Positions 60,891 through 64,000 of a stretch of DNA of 64,000 bases are shown in pieces. Position 1 is the stretch's first letter. Each line of letters begins with the position of its first letter. The DNA comes from Streptococcus pseudopneumoniae (GTDB lineage Bacteria > Bacillota > Bacilli > Lactobacillales > Streptococcaceae): assembly GCF_001074565.1 (NCBI RefSeq), contig NZ_JUQX01000026.1, positions 62,001-126,000 of the forward strand. Reading direction: 5' to 3'. The position numbers and the translations under genes were made by a program. The notes below the pieces were generated by a model. The model was given only the letters and a program-made list of their open reading frames with translations, made no database searches and had not been told where the DNA came from.

Positions 60891-61994
60891 TTAATAATAT
60901 TCTCGTGGAATGCGATCGCTGAGGAGACAAACCACCTCATAGTTAATGGTGCCACGGTAGGTTGCTACCTGTGTTGCCGTGATTTCCTCATCACCATTCC
61001 TACCAATCAAGGTGACTTTTGTTCCTTGCGGGTAAACCTTAGGCAATCGAATGGTGATTTGGTCCATCGAAACCCTGCCGACGATTGGGCAAGCTTGTCC
61101 GTCTACCAAGACGGAAAAATTTTGCATATCTCGTGTCCAACCATCCGCATAACCGATTGGCACAGTCGCGATGATTTGCTCACTATCCGCCTGATAAGTT
61201 GCTCCATAGCCCATGCAAGCTCCAGATGGAACTGTTTTGACATGAACAAGGGCAGATTGCAAGGTCAAGGCTGGTGTCAGGTCGTAAGGCAGGTCCAAAA
61301 CCTCTCCGCTGGGATTCAGGCCATACATGGCGTCTCCCATACGCACTGCATTGAAAATAGTCTCTGCATGCCAAAGAGTCGTGGCAGAATTGCTGGCATG
61401 GATCAGCTCTGGCACTTCCTTCATGCTTGACAGAATAGTCTTAAATCGTTCCAACTGGGTATTAAAGTAGGTATCTGATGCTTCATCTGCCGTCGCAAAG
61501 TGGGTAAAGATTCCCTCAACACGAGCACCCTCTTGCTTGAGCAAGTCTTGAGCCTCTTCAGCTTCACTAGCTTCTCGAAAACCAATTCGTCCCATTCCTG
61601 AGTCAATCTTGAGGTGAACTGATAGGCCAGCTAGATCAGCACCAGTAGCTAAGAGTGCTTGAATCCACTCCAGTCCAGCTACCGTCAAGGTGATGTCGTA
61701 TTCTTTAGATAGGTCAATAGCTTCTATTTCAGAAACTCCTAAAATGAGGATTCGCTTGCTGAGTCCAGCCTGTCTCAGTTCGATAGCTTCATCGATATTG
61801 GAAACGCAAAAGCCGTCGACATCGTCTTGGATAGCTGTCGCAACAGCTACTGCCCCATGCCCGTATGCATTGGCCTTAACCACTGCCCACTTGAGCGTCC
61901 TTTCAGGGATATGAGCCTCCATCTGTTGGATATTTTTTCGAATGGCTCCCAGACGAATCAGAGCCTTGGTCGGTCTATGTGGACTAGCTTTCAT
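60891..61994 (-). CDS. alr: Alanine racemase
   Basis: 367 residues from ATG 61994, which overlaps the acpS 3' end. PLP lysine in [12 protein letters not shown], catalytic tyrosine in CMGYGATYQ and [14 protein letters not shown] are all present. Supplies D-alanine for Ddl. Confidence 0.97.
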   Translation of the reverse strand: MKASPHRPTKALIRLGAIRKNIQQMEAHIPERTLKWAVVKANAYGHGAVAVATAIQDDVDGFCVSNIDEAIELRQAGLSKRILILGVSEIEAIDLSKEYDITLTVAGLEWIQALLATGADLAGLSVHLKIDSGMGRIGFREASEAEEAQDLLKQEGARVEGIFTHFATADEASDTYFNTQLERFKTILSSMKEVPELIHASNSATTLWHAETIFNAVRMGDAMYGLNPSGEVLDLPYDLTPALTLQSALVHVKTVPSGACMGYGATYQADSEQIIATVPIGYADGWTRDMQNFSVLVDGQACPIVGRVSMDQITIRLPKVYPQGTKVTLIGRNGDEEITATQVATYRGTINYEVVCLLSDRIPREYY

Positions 61995-62346
61995 GATTTT
62001 CCTCCAAAATGACACTGGCTGTCACAAACTGATCTGTATGGCTGATCGATAGCCAAATTTTTCCTGAAAATGGCGCCTGACTAAAATAGGGAGCCCCTTT
62101 TTCGTTGTTCAAGACTTCCAAATCCTGAAAGGTCAGTTTGCCAATACCCGTTCCCAGAGCCTTGGAAAAGGCTTCCTTAGCCGACCAACGACCAGCCAAA
62201 TATTCGATTTGTCTGCGCCCTTTGAGACTGGTGAAGCGCTCCATTTCCTTAGTGGTCAGCACCCGCTTGGCAAATCCTGTATGCCGTGTAACTGCGCGTT
62301 CTATCGAAGCCAATTCTTCGATGTCAATTCCATGTCCAACTATCAT
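61984..62346 (-). CDS. acpS: Holo-[acyl-carrier-protein] synthase
   Basis: 120 residues from ATG 62346 ([10 protein letters not shown]). Magnesium-binding GIDIEEL, and [15 protein letters not shown] with the catalytic acid fit AcpS, which loads phosphopantetheine on ACP. The ribosome site is weak; an ATG two codons earlier is an alternative. A GGAGTTG/CAACTCC hairpin directly upstream could hide the start. Confidence 0.95.
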   Translation of the reverse strand: MIVGHGIDIEELASIERAVTRHTGFAKRVLTTKEMERFTSLKGRRQIEYLAGRWSAKEAFSKALGTGIGKLTFQDLEVLNNEKGAPYFSQAPFSGKIWLSISHTDQFVTASVILEENHES

Positions 62347-62352
62347 TTTCAT

Positions 62353-62383
62353 CAAAAGGAGTTGAGATTCCCCCAACTCCATC
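62353..62383 (-). other. Hairpin between DAHP synthase and acpS
   Basis: GGAGTTG/CAACTCC stem with a 9-nt G-rich loop and TTTTG tail on the minus strand, within 10 bp of the acpS start and overlapping the region where its ribosome site should be. Weak terminator or translational control. Confidence 0.5.
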
Positions 62384-62391
62384 CTTTTCAT

Positions 62392-63423
62392 TTATTTTGT
62401 TAAGGTAGTATAAATTTCGTCTACCAAGGCCACTGTATTTTCCCAACCTAGACAAGGGTCAGTAATGGAACAACCAAAGATTTCTGGTTGGTTTTGGCGA
62501 CCATCTGCTAGGTAAGATTCGATCATAAAGCCTCGAACCGTCTTTTTAATCTTTTCATTCCAATCACGATTCAGCAAGGCTTGACGAACAATGCGAATTT
62601 GTTCCATATGCTGCTTGCCAGAATTGTCATGATTGGTATCGATGATAATGAAGGGATTTTCAAGTCCCATAGTCTCATAGCGATTGATGGCATTTAAGAG
62701 TGTTTCATAGTAGAAATTAGGTTCATTTTTACCATATTCGTTCATGGCACCACGAAGGATAACGTGAGCCAAAGGATTTCCTGAAGTTTCCACTTCTTGG
62801 CCATGGTAAAGGAAGGTTTGCTTGTTTTGAGCCGCATAGATGGCATTAAACATGACCCCAAGATTTCCAGATGTTGGATTTTTCATCCCAACCGGAGCAT
62901 CAATCCCAGACGCTACAAAGCGGTGTTCTTGGTCTTCCACTGAACGAGCCCCTACAGCATGGTAGCTGACCAGGTCATCAACCAAAACGAGATTTGATGG
63001 ATAAAGCATCTCATCAGCTGTCGTCAAGCCCGTCTCCGTAATCACACGGTAGTGCAGCTGACGAACAGCCTGCAAGCCATTGATGAGACTAGGCGCTTCG
63101 CTGGTATTTGGTTGATGGATCATGCCCTTATAGCCATCTCCATTAGTACGAGGTTTAGCCGTATAGACACGCATCACGATAAAGATTTTATCCGCAACTT
63201 TTTTCTGCAAGTCGGCTAAGCGACGAGCATATTCGAGCACGGCTTCTTCATTGTCAGAAGAACAAGGCCCCATCACCAAAAGGATTCGGTCGTCCTCACC
63301 CGAGATAATGGCTGCCAACTCTCTATCGCGGGCTTCTTTCTTTCGCAAGGCTTCAGGTGACAACTGGGTCGCAGCCTTGATTGCTTCAATATCAATTTCT
63401 TGACCTTTTTCGATAAATGCCAT
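62392..63423 (-). CDS. aroF: 3-deoxy-7-phosphoheptulonate (DAHP) synthase, second copy
   Basis: 343 residues, type I alpha DAHP synthase. LLVMGPCSSDNEEA, KPRTNGDGYKGM (PRTxxGWKG-like PEP site) and IIDTNHDNSGKQ metal-site segment are present. First step of aromatic amino-acid synthesis. It begins one base after the stop of a close paralogue. Confidence 0.93.
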   Translation of the reverse strand: MAFIEKGQEIDIEAIKAATQLSPEALRKKEARDRELAAIISGEDDRILLVMGPCSSDNEEAVLEYARRLADLQKKVADKIFIVMRVYTAKPRTNGDGYKGMIHQPNTSEAPSLINGLQAVRQLHYRVITETGLTTADEMLYPSNLVLVDDLVSYHAVGARSVEDQEHRFVASGIDAPVGMKNPTSGNLGVMFNAIYAAQNKQTFLYHGQEVETSGNPLAHVILRGAMNEYGKNEPNFYYETLLNAINRYETMGLENPFIIIDTNHDNSGKQHMEQIRIVRQALLNRDWNEKIKKTVRGFMIESYLADGRQNQPEIFGCSITDPCLGWENTVALVDEIYTTLTK

Positions 63424-63424
63424 C

Positions 63425-64000
63425 TTACTCTCCTAGCGTTTGGTAAATTTCGCGAACAAGTGCTTCTGTGTTGTCCCATCCGAGACACGGATCTGTAATG
63501 GACTTACCAAAAACTTCTGGTTCATTTTGACGTCCATCTTCTAGATAGGACTCAATCATAAAACCACGAACATATTTTTTGATTTTCTCATTCCAGTCAC
63601 GGTTAATCAAGGTCTGACGAACGATACGGATTTGATCCATGTATTGCTTGCCTGAATTGTCATGATTGGTATCGATGATGATAAATGGATTTTCCAAGCC
63701 CATCTTTTCGTACTGATCAATGGTATCCATCAAATTGTCATAGTAGTAGTTAGGAATATTCTTCCCGTGTTCATTCAAGGCACCGCGAAGAATGGCGTGA
63801 GACAAAGGATTTCCAGTCGTTTCCACCTCTTTGCCGAGGAAGAGAAAGCTCTGCTTGTTTTGTGCCGCATAAATCCCGTTAAACATAACATTGAGATTTC
63901 CAGATGTTGGATTTTTAAACCCTGTCGAAAACCCTGCTCCACTCGCTACAAAACGGTGTTGCTGGTCCTCAACTGAACGAGCCCCAACAGCCATATAAGA
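63425..64000 (-). CDS. aroG: DAHP synthase, first copy (N-terminal part outside window)
   Basis: Only the last 191 residues or so are visible; the frame continues past the right edge (codons before MAVGARSVEDQQ are SY). Conserved segments NPTSGNLNVMFNG, IIDTNHDNSGKQ and RGFMIESYLEDGRQN match the following paralogue closely. Tandem DAHP synthases are usual in this genus, giving isoenzymes with separate feedback control. Confidence 0.9.
   Translation of the reverse strand, partial: SYMAVGARSVEDQQHRFVASGAGFSTGFKNPTSGNLNVMFNGIYAAQNKQSFLFLGKEVETTGNPLSHAILRGALNEHGKNIPNYYYDNLMDTIDQYEKMGLENPFIIIDTNHDNSGKQYMDQIRIVRQTLINRDWNEKIKKYVRGFMIESYLEDGRQNEPEVFGKSITDPCLGWDNTEALVREIYQTLGE

Overview
The window reads as chromosomal DNA of a mitis-group Streptococcus, most likely S. 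mitis or a close relative rather than S. pneumoniae itself. Cell-division, ddl/murF/pbp2b, sialic-acid and recG-alr-acpS genes are close to their pneumococcal counterparts and carry BOX elements. However, DHFR is clearly divergent, a FecCD-type uptake locus with a siderophore-type esterase is present, and there is a CRISPR array, which pneumococci normally lack. Almost all genes are on the minus strand; the exceptions are a ferredoxin, a PlsC-like acyltransferase, a nucleotidyltransferase and an RpiR regulator.

Layout. 1-6.5 kb: whiA (partial), yvcK and rapZ in overlapping order, then ridA, engB, clpX, a coupled 56-aa membrane peptide, DHFR, cmk and a LysM-type protein. 6.5-14.9 kb: ferredoxin, GtrB-like glycosyltransferase, galE, DadA-like oxidoreductase, NIF3 protein, trmK, a P-type ATPase and a divergent acyltransferase. 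14.9-18.4 kb: a FecCD/FecB uptake operon with an esterase; its ATPase gene carries two homopolymer frameshifts. 18.5-20.6 kb: cadD and a 7-repeat CRISPR array without cas genes, together bracketed by 68-bp direct repeats, then rpsO. 20.7-29.9 kb: a MacB/FtsX-type ABC pair, gpmA, a small membrane protein with a decayed paralogue further on, a nucleotidyltransferase, and ileS behind a T-box. 29.9-42.6 kb: divIVA, ylmH, yggT, sepF, yggS, ftsZ, ftsA, then a membrane protein, a Nudix protein, murF, ddl, recR and pbp2b.

42.8-58.0 kb is a compact sialic-acid island: RpiR regulator, ROK kinase, neuraminate lyase, DUF624 and YhcH proteins, SatABC-type ABC transporter, nanE, an LPXTG sialidase and an acetylesterase. 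Sialidase releases sialic acid at the surface, the ABC transporter imports it, and lyase, kinase and epimerase convert it to GlcNAc-6-P. Four copies of a near-identical dyad (TGAAAGTAGTTTCA type) lie upstream of lyase, nanE, sialidase and esterase, and probably mark the RpiR/NanR regulon. CcpA-type cre-like sequences overlap the -35 boxes of the nanE and lyase promoters. 58-64 kb: thioesterase-like protein, a free-standing 23-codon gene, recG, alr, acpS and two tandem DAHP synthases, the last cut by the window end.

The items most worth a second look are the orphan CRISPR/cadD cassette, the nan operator set, the decayed ROK-gene tail carrying a precise BOX insertion, the 23-codon mini-gene, the doubly frameshifted ATPase, and PBP2b with Ala446 and Gly476. 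No computation was run; comparisons with S. pneumoniae rest on recalled family and gene-order knowledge.
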